From Omphiscola glabra (lineage: Eukaryota; Mollusca; Gastropoda; Lymnaeidae): a stretch of 64,000 bases of DNA. The DNA is taken from contig OZ024795.1 in assembly GCA_964017045.1 (NCBI GenBank), positions 52,615,350-52,679,349 of the forward strand. The letters are read 5' to 3'. Shown here one piece after another: positions 1-14,100 of this stretch (its first letter is position 1; every line of letters begins with the position of its first letter). Made by a program: the position numbers and the translations under genes. Below the pieces are notes generated by a model, which saw nothing but the letters and a program-made list of their open reading frames with translations, did not search any database and was not told the origin of the DNA.

Positions 1-3000
1 ACTTTACAGACAGTCCTACACCCTACCTTCCAGGCTTTAAACAATAGGCCTACGTACAGACAGTCCTACACCCTACCTTCCAGGCTTTAAACAATAGGCC
101 TACGTACAGACAGTCCTACACCCTACCTTCCAGGCTTTAAACAATAGGCCTACGTACAGACAGTCCTACACCCTACTTTCCAGGCATTAAACAATAGGCC
201 TACGTACAGACAGTCCTACACCCTACCTTCCAGGCATTAAACAATAGGACTACGTACAGACAGTCCTACACCCTACCTTCCAGGCTTTAAACAATAGGCC
301 TACGTACAGACAGTCCTACACCCTACCTTCCAGGCTTTAAACAATAGGCCTACGTACAGACAGTCCTACACCCTACCTTCCAGGCATTAAAAAATAGGCC
401 TACGTACAGACAGTCCTACACCCTACCTTCCAGGCTTTTAACAATAGGCCTACTTTACAGACAGTCCTACACCCTACCTTCCAGGCTTTAAACAATAGGC
501 CTACGTACAGTCCTACACCCTACCTTCCAGGCTTTAAACAATAGGCCTACGTACAGACAGTCCTACACCCTACCTTCCCGGCTTTAAACAATAGGCCTAC
601 GTACAGACAGTCCTACACCCTACCTTCCAGGCTTTAAACAATAGGCCTACTTTACAGACAGTCCTACACCCTACCTTCCAGGCTTTAAACAATAGGCCTA
701 CTTTACAGACAGTCCTACACCCTACCTTCCAGGCTTTAAACAATAGGCCTACGTACAGACAGTCCTACACCCTACCTTCCAGGCTTTAAACAATAGGCCT
801 ACGTACAGACAGTCCTACACCCTACCTTCCAGACTTTAAACAATAGGCCTACGTACAGACAGTCCTACACCCTACCTTCCAGGCTTTAAACAATAGGCCT
901 ACGTACAGACAGTCCTACACCCTACCTTCCAGGCTTTAAACAATAGGCCTACTTTACAGACAGTCCTACACCCTACCTTCCAGGCTTTAAACAATAGGCC
1001 TACTTTACAGACAGTCCTACACCCTACCTTCCAGGCTTTAAACAATAGGCCTACGTACAGACAGTCCTACACCCTACCTTCCAGGCTTTAAACAATAGGC
1101 CTACGTACAGACAGTCCTACACCCTACCTTCCAGGCTTTAAACAATAGGCCTACGTACAGACAGTCCTACACCCTACCTTCCAGGCTTTAAACAATAGGC
1201 CTACGTACAGACAGTCCTACACCCTACCTTCCAGGCATTAAACAATAGGCCTACGTACAGACAGTCCTACACCCTACCTTCCAGGCTTTAAACAATAGGC
1301 CTACGTACAGACAGTCCTACACCCTACCTTCCAGGCTTTAAACAATAGGTCTATGTACAGACAGTCCTACACCCTACCTTCCAGGCTTTAAACAATAGGC
1401 CTACGTACAGACAGTCCTACACCCTACCTTCCAGGCATTAAACAATAGGCCTACGTACAGACAGCCCTACACCCTACCTTCCGGGCTTTAAACAATAGGC
1501 CTACTTTACAGACAGTCCTACACCCTACCTTCCAGGCTTTAAACAATAGGCCTACTTTACAGACAGTCCTACACCCTACCTTCCAGGCTTTAAACAATAG
1601 GCCTACGTACAGTCCTACACCCTACCTTCCAGGCTTTAAACAATAGGCCTACGTACAGTCCTACACCCTACCTTCCAGGCTTTAAACAATAGGCCTACGT
1701 ACAGTCCTACACCCTACCTTCCAGGCTTTAAACAATAGGCCTACGTACAGACAGTCCTACATCCTACCTTCCAGGCTTTAAACAATAGGCCTACTTTACA
1801 GACAGTCCTACACCCTACCTTCCAGGCTTTAAACAATAGGCCTACTTTACAGACAGTCCTACACCCTACCTTCCAGGCTTTAAACAATAGGCCTACGTAC
1901 AGACAGTCCTACACCCTACCTTCCAGGCTTTAAACAATAGGCCTACGTACAGACAGTCCTACACCCTACCTTCAATGCTTTAAACAATAGGCCTACGTAC
2001 AGACAGTCCTACACCCTACTTTCCAGGCATTAAACAATAGGCCTACGTACAGACAGTCCTACACCCTACCTTCCAGGCATTAAACAATAGGACTACGTAC
2101 AGACAGTCCTACACCCTACCTTCCAGGCTTTAAACAATAGGCCTACGTACAGACAGTCCTACATCCTACCTTCCAGGCTTTAAACAATAGGCCTACGTAC
2201 AGACAGTCCTACACCCTACCTTCCAGGCATTAAACAATAGGCCTACGTACAGACAGTCCTACACCCTACCTTCCAGGCTTTTAACAATAGGCCTACTTTA
2301 CAGACAGTCCTACACCCTACCTTCCAGGCTTTAAACAATAGGCCTACGTACAGTCCTACACCCTACCTTCCAGGCTTTAAACAATAGGCCTACGTACAGA
2401 CAGTCCTACACCCTACCTTCCCGGCTTTAAACAATAGGCCTACGTACAGACAGTCCTACACCCTACCTTCCAGGCTTTAAACAATAGGCCTACGTACAGA
2501 CAGTCCTACACCCTACCTTCCAGGCTTTAAACAATAGGCCTACGTACAGACAGTCCTACACCCTACCTTCCAGGCTTTAAACAATAGGCCTACGTACAGA
2601 CAGTCCTACACCCTACCTTCCAGGCTTTAAACAATAGGCCTACTTTACAGACAGTCCTACACCCTACCTTCCAGGCTTTAAACAATAGGCCTACTTTACA
2701 GACAGTCCTACACCCTACCTTCCAGGCTTTAAACAATAGGCCTACGTACAGACAGTCCTACACCCTACCTTCCAGGCTTTAAACAATAGGCCTACGTACA
2801 GACAGTCCTACACCCTACCTTCCAGGCTTTAAACAATAGGCCTACGTACAGACAGTCCTACACCCTAACTTCCAGGCTTTAAACAATAGGCCTACGTACA
2901 GACAGTCCTACACCCTACCTTCCAGGCATTAAACAATAGGCCTACGTACAGACAGTCCTACACCCTACCTTCCAGGCTTTAAACAATAGGCCTACGTACA

Positions 3001-4649
3001 GACAGTCCTACACCCTACCTTCCAGGCTTTAAACAATAGGCCTACGTACAGACAGTCCTACACCCTACCTTCCAGGCATTAAACAATAGGCCTACGTACA
3101 GACAGTCCTACACCCTACCTTCCAGCCTTTAAACAATAGGCCTACGTACAGACAGTCCTACACCCTACCTTCCAGGCTTTAAACAATAGGCCTACGTACA
3201 GACAGTCCTACACCCTACCTTCCAGGCTTTAAACAATAGGCCTACGTACAGACAGTCCTACATCCTACCTTCCAGGCATTAAACAATAGGCCTACGTACA
3301 GACAGTCCTACACCCTACCTTCCAGGCATTTAACAATAGGCCTACGTACAGACAGTCCTACACCCTACCTTCCAGGCTTTAAACAATAGGCCTACGTACA
3401 GACAGTCCTACACCCTACCTTCCAGGCATTAAACAATAGGCCTACGTACAGACAGTCCTACACCCTACCTTCCAGGCTTTTAACAATAGGCCTACTTTAC
3501 AGACAGTCCTACACCCTACCTTCCAGGCTTTAAACAATAGGCCTACGTACAGTCCTACACCCTACCTTCCAGGCTTTAAACAATAGGCCTACGTACAGAC
3601 AGTCCTACACCCTACCTTCCCGGCTTTAAACAATAGGCCTACGTACAGACAGTCCTACAACCTACCTTCCAGGCTTTAAACAATAGGCCTACGTACAGAC
3701 AGTCCTACACCCTACCTTCCAGGCTTTAAACAATAGGCCTACGTACAGACAGTCCTACACCCTACCTTCCAGGCTTTAAACAATAGGCCTACGTACAGAC
3801 AGTCCTACACCCTACCTTCCAGGCTTTAAACAATAGGCCTACTTTACAGACAGTCCTACACCCTACCTTCCAGGCTTTAAACAATAGGCCTACTTTACAG
3901 ACAGTCCTACACCCTACCTTCCAGGCTTTAAACAATAGGCCTACGTACAGACAGTCCTACACCCTACCTTCCAGGCTTTAAACAATAGGCCTACGTACAG
4001 ACAGTCCTACACCCTACCTTCCAGGCTTTAAACAATAGGCCTACGTACAGACAGTCCTACACCCTACCTTCCAGGCATTAAACAATAGGCCTACGTACAG
4101 ACAGTCCTACACCCTACCTTCCAGGCATTAAACAATAGGCCTTCGTACAGACAGTGCTACACCCTACCTTCCAGGCTTTAAACAATAGGCCTACGTACAG
4201 ACAGTCCTACACCCTACCTTCCAGGCTTTAAACAATAGGCCTACGTACAGACAGTCCTACACCCTACCTTCCAGGCATTAAACAATAGGCCTACGTACAG
4301 ACAGTCCTACACCCTACCTTCCAGGCATTAAACAATAGGCCTACGTACATACATTCCTACACCCTACCTTCCAGGCTTTAAACAATAGGCCTACTTTACA
4401 GACAGTCCTACACCCTACCTTCCAGGCTTTAAACAATAGGCCTACTTTACAGACAGTCCTACACCCTACCTTCCAGGCTTTAAACAATAGGCCTACGTAC
4501 AGACAGTCCTACACCCTACCTTCCAGGCTTTAAACAATAGGCCTACGTACAGACAGTCCTACACCCTACCTTCCAGACTTTAAACAATAGGCCTACGTAC
4601 AGACAGTCCTACACCCTACCTTCCAGGCTTTAAACAATAGGCCTACTTT

Positions 4650-7600
4650 ACAGACAGTCCTACACCCTACCTTCCAGGCTTTAAACAATAGGCCTACTTT
4701 ACAGACAGTCCTACACCCTACCTTCCAGGCTTTAAACAATATGCCTACGTACAGACAGTCCTACACCCTACCTTCCAGGCTTTAAACAATAGGCCTACGT
4801 ACAGACAGTCCTACACCCTACCTTCCAGGCTTTAAACAATAGGCCTACGTACAGACAGTCCTACACCCTACCTTCCAGGCTTTAAACAATAGGCCTACGT
4901 ACAGACAGTCCTACACCCTACCTTCCAGGCATTAAACAATAGGCCTACGTACAGACAGTCCTACACCCTACCTTCCAGGCTTTAAACAATAGGCCTACGT
5001 ACAGACAGTCCTACACCCTACCTTCCAGGCTTTAAACAATAGGTCTACGTACAGACAGTCCTACACCCTACCTTCCAGGCTTTAAACAATAGGCCTACGT
5101 ACAGACAGTCCTACACCCTACCTTCCAGGCATTAAACAATAGGCCTACGTACAGACAGCCCTACACCCTACCTTCCGGGCTTTAAACAATAGGCCTACTT
5201 TACAGACAGTCCTACACCCTACCTTCCAGGCTTTAAACAATAGGCCTACTTTACAGACAGTCCTACACCCTACCTTCCAGGCTTTAAACAATAGGCCTAC
5301 GTACAGTCCTACACCCTACCTTCCAGGCTTTAAACAATAGGCCTACGTACAGTCCTACACCCTACCTTCCAGGCTTTAAACAATAGGCCTACGTACAGTC
5401 CTACACCCTACCTTCCAGGCTTTAAACAATAGGCCTACGTACAGACAGTCCTACATCCTACCTTCCAGGCTTTAAACAATAGGCCTACTTTACAGACAGT
5501 CCTACACCCTACCTTCCAGGCTTTAAACAATAGGCCTACTTTACAGACAGTCCTACACCCTACCTTCCAGGCTTTAAACAATAGGCCTACGTACAGACAG
5601 TCCTACACCCTACCTTCCAGGCTTTAAACAATAGGCCTACGTACAGACAGTCCTACACCCTACCTTCCAGGCTTTAAACAATAGGCCTACGTACAGACAG
5701 TCCTACACCCTACTTTCCAGGCATTAAACAATAGGCCTACGTACAGACAGTCCTACACCCTACCTTCCAGGCATTAAACAATAGGACTACGTACAGACAG
5801 TCCTACACCCTACCTTCCAGGCTTTAAACAATAGGCCTACGTACAGACAGTCCTACACCCTACCTTCCAGGCTTTAAACAATAGGCCTACGTACAGACAG
5901 TCCTACACCCTACCTTCCAGGCATTAAACAATAGGCCTACGTACAGACAGTCCTACACCCTACCTTCCAGGCTTTTAACAATAGGCCTACTTTACAGACA
6001 GTCCTACACCCTACCTTCCAGGCTTTAAACAATAGGCCTACGTACAGTCCTACACCCTACCTTCCAGGCTTTAAACAATAGGCCTACGTACAGACAGTCC
6101 TACACCCTACCTTCCCGGCTTTAAACAATAGGCCTACGTACAGACAGTCCTACACCCTACCTTCCAGGCTTTAAACAATAGGCCTACGTACAGACAGTCC
6201 TACACCCTACCTTCCAGGCTTTAAACAATAGGCCTACGTACAGACAGTCCTACACCCTACCTTCCAGGCTTTAAACAATAGGCCTACGTACAGACAGTCC
6301 TACACCCTACCTTCCAGGCTTTAAACAATAGGCCTACTTTACAGACAGTCCTACACCCTACCTTCCAGGCTTTAAACAATAGGCCTACTTTACAGACAGT
6401 CCTACACCCTACCTTCCAGGCTTTAAACAATAGGCCTACGTACAGACAGTCCTACACCCTACCTTCCAGGCTTTAAACAATAGGCCTACGTACAGACAGT
6501 CCTACACCCTAACTTCCAGGCTTTAAACAATAGGCCTACGTACAGACAGTCCTACACCCTACCTTCCAGGCATTAAACAATAGGCCTAGACAGTCCTACA
6601 CCCTACCTTCCAGGCATTAAACAATAGGCCTTCGTACAGACAGTGCTACACCCTACCTTCCAGGCTTTAAACAATAGGCCTACGTACAGACAGTCCTACA
6701 CACTACCTTCCAGGCTTTAAACAATAGGCCTACGTACAGACAGTCCTACACCCTACCTTCCAGGCATTAAACAATAGGCCTACGTACAGACAGTCCTACA
6801 CCCTACCTTCCAGGCATTAAACAATAGGCCTACGTACATACAGTCCTACACCCTACCTTCCAGGCTTTAAACAATAGGCCTACTTTACAGACAGTCCTAC
6901 ACCCTACCTTCCAGGCTTTAAACAATAGGCCTACTTTACAGACAGTCCTACACCCTACCTTCCAGGCTTTAAACAATAGGCCTACGTACAGACAGTCCTA
7001 CACCCTACCTTCCAGGCTTTAAACAATAGGCCTACGTACAGACAGTCCTACACCCTACCTTCCAGACTTTAAACAATAGGCCTACGTACAGACAGTCCTA
7101 CACCCTACCTTCCAGGCTTTAAACAATAGGCCTACGTACAGACAGTCCTACACCCTACCTTCCAGGCTTTAAACAATAGGCCTACTTTACAGACAGTCCT
7201 ACACCCTACCTTCCAGGCTTTAAACAATAGGCCTACTTTACAGACAGTCCTACACCCTACCTTCCAGGCTTTAAACAATAGGCCTACGTACAGACAGTCC
7301 TACACCCTACCTTCCAGGCTTTAAACAATAGGCCTACGTACAGACAGTCCTACACCCTACCTTCCAGGCTTTAAACAATAGGCCTACGTACAGACAGTCC
7401 TACACCCTACCTTCCAGGCTTTAAACAATAGGCCTACGTACAGACAGTCCTACACCCTACCTTCCAGGCATTAAACAATAGGCCTACGTACAGACAGTCC
7501 TACACCCTACCTTCCAGGCTTTAAACAATAGGCCTACGTACAGACAGTCCTACACCCTACCTTCCAGGCTTTAAACAATAGGTCTACATACAGACAGTCC

Positions 7601-10600
7601 TACACCCTACCTTCCAGGCTTTAAACAATAGGCCTACGTACAGACAGTCCTACACCCTACCTTCCAGGCATTAAACAATAGGCCTACGTACAGACAGTCC
7701 TACACCCTACCTTCCAGCCTTTAAACAATAGGCCTACGTACAGACAGTCCTACACCCTACCTTCCAGGCTTTAAACAATAGGCCTACGTACAGACAGTCC
7801 TACACCCTACCTTCCAGGCTTTAAACAATAGGCCTACGTACAGACAGTCCTACACCCTACCTTCCAGGCTTTAAACAATAGGCCTACGTACAGACAGTCC
7901 TACACCCTACCTTCCAGGCTTTAAACAATAGGCCTACGTACAGACAGTCCTACACCCTACCTTCCAGGCTTTAAACAATAGGCCTACGTACAGACAGTCC
8001 TACACCCTACCTTCCAGGCTTTAAACAATAGGCCTACTTTACAGACAGTCCTACACCCTACCTTCCAGGCTTTAAACAATAGGCCTACTTTACAGACAGT
8101 CCTACACCCTACCTTCCAGGCTTTAAACAATAGGCCTACGTACAGACAGTCCTACACCCTACCTTCCAGGCTTTAAACAATAGGCCTACGTACAGACAGT
8201 CCTACACCCTACCTTCCAGGCTTTAAACAATAGGCCTACGTACAGACAGTCCTACACCCTACCTTCCAGGCTTTTAACAATAGGCCTACTTTACAGACAG
8301 TCCTACACCCTACCTTCCAGGCTTTAAACAATAGGCCTACGTACAGTCCTACACCCTACCTTCCAGGCTTTAAACAATAGGCCTACGTACAGACAGTCCT
8401 ACACCCTACCTTCCCGGCTTTAAACAATAGGCCTACGTACAGACAGTCCTACACCCTACCTTCCAGGCTTTAAACAATAGGCCTACTTTACAGACAGTCC
8501 TACACCCTACCTTCCAGGCTTTAAACAATAGGCCTACTTTACAGACAGTCCTACACCCTACCTTCCAGGCTTTAAACAATAGGCCTACGTACAGACAGTC
8601 CTACACCCTACCTTCCAGGCTTTAAACAATAGGCCTACGTACAGACAGTCCTACACCCTACCTTCCAGACTTTAAACAATAGGCCTACGTACAGACAGTC
8701 CTACACCCTACCTTCCAGGCTTTAAACAATAGGCCTACGTACAGACAGTCCTACACCCTACCTTCCAGGCTTTAAACAATAGGCCTACTTTACAGACAGT
8801 CCTACACCCTACCTTCCAGGCTTTAAACAATAGGCCTACTTTACAGACAGTCCTACACCCTACCTTCCAGGCTTTAAACAATAGGCCTACGTACAGACAG
8901 TCCTACACCCTACCTTCCAGGCTTTAAACAATAGGCCTACGTACAGACAGTCCTACACCCTACCTTCCAGGCTTTAAACAATAGGCCTACGTACAGACAG
9001 TCCTACACCCTACCTTCCAGGCTTTAAACAATAGGCCTACGTACAGACAGTCCTACACCCTACCTTCCAGGCATTAAACAATAGGCCTACGTACAGACAG
9101 TCCTACACCCTACCTTCCAGGCTTTAAACAATAGGCCTACGTACAGACAGTCCTACACCCTACCTTCCAGGCTTTAAACAATAGGTCTACGTACAGACAG
9201 TCCTACACCCTACCTTCCAGGCTTTAAACAATAGGCCTACGTACAGACAGTCCTACACCCTACCTTCCAGGCATTAAACAATAGGCCTACGTACAGACAG
9301 CCCTACACCCTACCTTCCGGGCTTTAAACAATAGGCCTACTTTACAGACAGTCCTACACCCTACCTTCCAGGCTTTAAACAATAGGCCTACTTTACAGAC
9401 AGTCCTACACCCTACCTTCCAGGCTTTAAACAATAGGCCTACGTACAGTCCTACACCCTACCTTCCAGGCTTTAAACAATAGGCCTACGTACAGTCCTAC
9501 ACCCTACCTTCCAGGCTTTAAACAATAGGCCTACGTACAGTCCTACACCCTACCTTCCAGGCTTTAAACAATAGGCCTACGTACAGACAGTCCTACATCC
9601 TACCTTCCAGGCTTTAAACAATAGGCCTACTTTACAGACAGTCCTACACCCTACCTTCCAGGCTTTAAACAATAGGCCTACTTTACAGACAGTCCTACAC
9701 CCTACCTTCCAGGCTTTAAACAATAGGCCTACGTACAGACAGTCCTACACCCTACCTTCCAGGCTTTAAACAATAGGCCTACGTACAGACAGTCCTACAC
9801 CCTACCTTCCAGGCTTTAAACAATAGGCCTACGTACAGACAGTCCTACACCCTACTTTCCAGGCATTAAACAATAGGCCTACGTACAGACAGTCCTACAC
9901 CCTACCTTCCAGGCATTAAACAATAGGACTACGTACAGACAGTCCTACACCCTACCTTCCAGGCTTTAAACAATAGGCCTACGTACAGACAGTCCTACAC
10001 CCTACCTTCCAGGCTTTAAACAATAGGCCTACGTACAGACAGTCCTACACCCTACCTTCCAGGCATTAAACAATAGGCCTACGTACAGACAGTCCTACAC
10101 CCTACCTTCCAGGCTTTTAACAATAGGCCTACTTTACAGACAGTCCTACACCCTACCTTCCAGGCTTTAAACAATAGGCCTACGTACAGTCCTACACCCT
10201 ACCTTCCAGGCTTTAAACAATAGGCCTACGTACAGACAGTCCTACACCCTACCTTCCCGGCTTTAAACAATAGGCCTACGTACAGACAGTCCTACACCCT
10301 ACCTTCCAGGCTTTAAACAATAGGCCTACGTACAGACAGTCCTACACCCTACCTTCCAGGCTTTAAACAATAGGCCTACGTACAGACAGTCCTACACCCT
10401 ACCTTCCAGGCTTTAAACAATAGGCCTACGTACAGACAGTCCTACACCCTACCTTCCAGGCTTTAAACAATAGGCCTACTTTACAGACAGTCCTACACCC
10501 TACCTTCCAGGCTTTAAACAATAGGCCTACTTTACAGACAGTCCTACACCCTACCTTCCAGGCTTTAAACAATAGGCCTACGTACAGACAGTCCTACACC

Positions 10601-12230
10601 CTACCTTCCAGGCTTTAAACAATAGGCCTACGTACAGACAGTCCTACACCCTAACTTCCAGGCTTTAAACAATAGGCCTACGTACAGACAGTCCTACACC
10701 CTACCTTCCAGGCATTAAACAATAGGCCTAGACAGTCCTACACCCTACCTTCCAGGCATTAAACAATAGGCCTTCGTACAGACAGTGCTACACCCTACCT
10801 TCCAGGCTTTAAACAATAGGCCTACGTACAGACAGTCCTACACACTACCTTCCAGGCTTTAAACAATAGGCCTACGTACAGACAGTCCTACACCCTACCT
10901 TCCAGGCATTAAACAATAGGCCTACGTACAGACAGTCCTACACCCTACCTTCCAGGCATTAAACAATAGGCCTACGTACATACAGTCCTACACCCTACCT
11001 TCCAGGCTTTAAACAATAGGCCTACTTTACAGACAGTCCTACACCCTACCTTCCAGGCTTTAAACAATAGGCCTACTTTACAGACAGTCCTACACCCTAC
11101 CTTCCAGGCTTTAAACAATAGGCCTACGTACAGACAGTCCTACACCCTACCTTCCAGGCTTTAAACAATAGGCCTACGTACAGACAGTCCTACACCCTAC
11201 CTTCCAGACTTTAAACAATAGGCCTACGTACAGACAGTCCTACACCCTACCTTCCAGGCTTTAAACAATAGGCCTACGTACAGACAGTCCTACACCCTAC
11301 CTTCCAGGCTTTAAACAATAGGCCTACTTTACAGACAGTCCTACACCCTACCTTCCAGGCTTTAAACAATAGGCCTACTTTACAGACAGTCCTACACCCT
11401 ACCTTCCAGGCTTTAAACAATAGGCCTACGTACAGACAGTCCTACACCCTACCTTCCAGGCTTTAAACAATAGGCCTACGTACAGACAGTCCTACACCCT
11501 ACCTTCCAGGCTTTAAACAATAGGCCTACGTACAGACAGTCCTACACCCTACCTTCCAGGCTTTAAACAATAGGCCTACGTACAGACAGTCCTACACCCT
11601 ACCTTCCAGGCATTAAACAATAGGCCTACGTACAGACAGTCCTACACCCTACCTTCCAGGCTTTAAACAATAGGCCTACGTACAGACAGTCCTACACCCT
11701 ACCTTCCAGGCTTTAAACAATAGGTCTACATACAGACAGTCCTACACCCTACCTTCCAGGCTTTAAACAATAGGCCTACGTACAGACAGTCCTACACCCT
11801 ACCTTCCAGGCATTAAACAATAGGCCTACGTACAGACAGTCCTACACCCTACCTTCCAGCCTTTAAACAATAGGCCTACGTACAGACAGTCCTACACCCT
11901 ACCTTCCAGGCTTTAAACAATAGGCCTACGTACAGACAGTCCTACACCCTACCTTCCAGGCTTTAAACAATAGGCCTACGTACAGACAGTCCTACACCCT
12001 ACCTTCCAGGCTTTAAACAATAGGCCTACGTACAGACAGTCCTACACCCTACCTTCCAGGCTTTAAACAATAGGCCTACGTACAGACAGTCCTACACCCT
12101 ACCTTCCAGGCTTTAAACAATAGGCCTACGTACAGACAGTCCTACACCCTACCTTCCAGGCTTTAAACAATAGGCCTACTTTACAGACAGTCCTACACCC
12201 TACCTTCCAGGCTTTAAACAATAGGCCTAC
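4650..12230. repeat. Higher-order duplication inside satellite, offset 4,142 bp
   Basis: Rare variants recur in the same order 4,142 bp apart. The acagccc plus ccgggc unit is at 5155 and 9297. The shortened junction ggcctagacag is at 6583 and 10725. The variant ggtctacata is at 7581 and 11723. The block about 4,650-8,090 therefore matches about 8,790-12,230. A first, slightly older relative of the block starts near 1, with acagccc at 1461, and lacks the ggcctagacag deletion. This is a tandem duplication of some 80 basic units, above the level of the 50-bp repeat. Edges are approximate because neighbouring units are nearly identical. Confidence 0.85.
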
Positions 12231-14100
12231 GTACAGACAGTCCTACACCCTACCTTCCAGGCTTTAAACAATAGGCCTACGTACAGACAGTCCTACACCC
12301 TACCTTCCAGGCTTTAAACAATAGGCCTACGTACAGACAGTCCTACACCCTACCTTCCAGGCTTTAAACAATAGGCCTACGTACAGACAGTCCTACACCC
12401 TACCTTCCAGGCATTAAACAATAGGCCTACGTACAGACAGTCCTACACCCTACCTTCCAGGCATTAAACAATAGGACTACGTACAGACAGTCCTACACCC
12501 TACCTTCCAGGCTTTAAACAATAGGCCTACGTACAGACAGTCCTACACCCTACCTTCCAGGCTTTAAACAATAGGCCTACGTACAGACAGTCCTACACCC
12601 TACCTTCCAGGCATTAAACAATAGGCCTACGTACAGACAGTCCTACACCCTACCTTCCAGGCATTTAACAATAGGCCTACGTACAGACAGTCCTACACCC
12701 TACCTTCCAGGCTTTAAACAATAGGCCTACGTACAGACAGTCCTACACCCTACCTTCCAGGCTTTAAACAATAGGCCTACGTACAGACAGTCCTACACCC
12801 TACCTTCCAGGCTTTAAACAATAGGCCTACGTACAGACAGTCCTACACCCTACCTTCCAGGCTTTAAACAATAGGCCTACTTTACAGACAGTCCTACACC
12901 CTACCTTCCAGGCTTTAAACAATAGGCCTACTTTACAGACAGTCCTACACCCTACCTTCCAGGCTTTAAACAATAGGCCTACGTACAGACAGTCCTACAC
13001 CCTACCTTCCAGGCTTTAAACAATAGGCCTACGTACAGTCCTACACCCTACCTTCCAGGCTTTAAACAATAGGCCTACGTACAGACAGTCCTACACCCTA
13101 CCTTCCCGGCTTTAAACAATAGGCCTACGTACAGACAGTCCTACACCCTACCTTCCAGGCTTTAAACAATAGGCCTACGTACAGACAGTCCTACACCCTA
13201 CCTTCCAGGCTTTAAACAATAGGCCTACGTACAGACAGTCCTACACCCTACCTTCCAGGCTTTAAACAATAGGCCTACGTACAGACAGTCCTACACCCTA
13301 CCTTCCAGGCTTTAAACAATAGGCCTACTTTACAGACAGTCCTACACCCTACCTTCCAGGCTTTAAACAATAGGCCTACTTTACAGACAGTCCTACACCC
13401 TACCTTCCAGGCTTTAAACAATAGGCCTACGTACAGACAGTCCTACACCCTACCTTCCAGGCTTTAAACAATAGGCCTACGTACAGACAGTCCTACACCC
13501 TAACTTCCAGGCTTTAAACAATAGGCCTACGTACAGACAGTCCTACACCCTACCTTCCAGGCATTAAACAATAGGCCTAGACAGTCCTACACCCTACCTT
13601 CCAGGCATTAAACAATAGGCCTTCGTACAGACAGTGCTACACCCTACCTTCCAGGCTTTAAACAATAGGCCTACGTACAGACAGTCCTACACCCTACCTT
13701 CCAGGCTTTAAACAATAGGCCTACGTACAGACAGTCCTACACCCTACCTTCCAGGCATTAAACAATAGGCCTACGTACAGACAGTCCTACACCCTACCTT
13801 CCAGGCATTAAACAATAGGCCTACGTACATACAGTCCTACACCCTACCTTCCAGGCTTTAAACAATAGGCCTACTTTACAGACAGTCCTACACCCTACCT
13901 TCCAGGCTTTAAACAATAGGCCTACTTTACAGACAGTCCTACACCCTACCTTCCAGGCTTTAAACAATAGGCCTACGTACAGACAGTCCTACACCCTACC
14001 TTCCAGGCTTTAAACAATAGGCCTACGTACAGACAGTCCTACACCCTACCTTCCAGACTTTAAACAATAGGCCTACGTACAGACAGTCCTACACCCTACC
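8440..14100. repeat. Satellite block copied to 31,340-37,000 (offset 22,900 bp)
   Basis: The marker acagccc at 9297 recurs at 32197. The ggcctagacag junctions at 10725 and 13574 recur at 33625 and 36475. The ccagac unit at 8665 recurs at 31565. The offset is 22,900 to 22,901 bp throughout, so about 5.7 kb was copied as one piece. On the left the match fails near 8,400, where cccgg is present in one copy and ccagg in the other. On the right it fails near 14,100, where the unit after the ccagac variant differs. Confidence 0.85.
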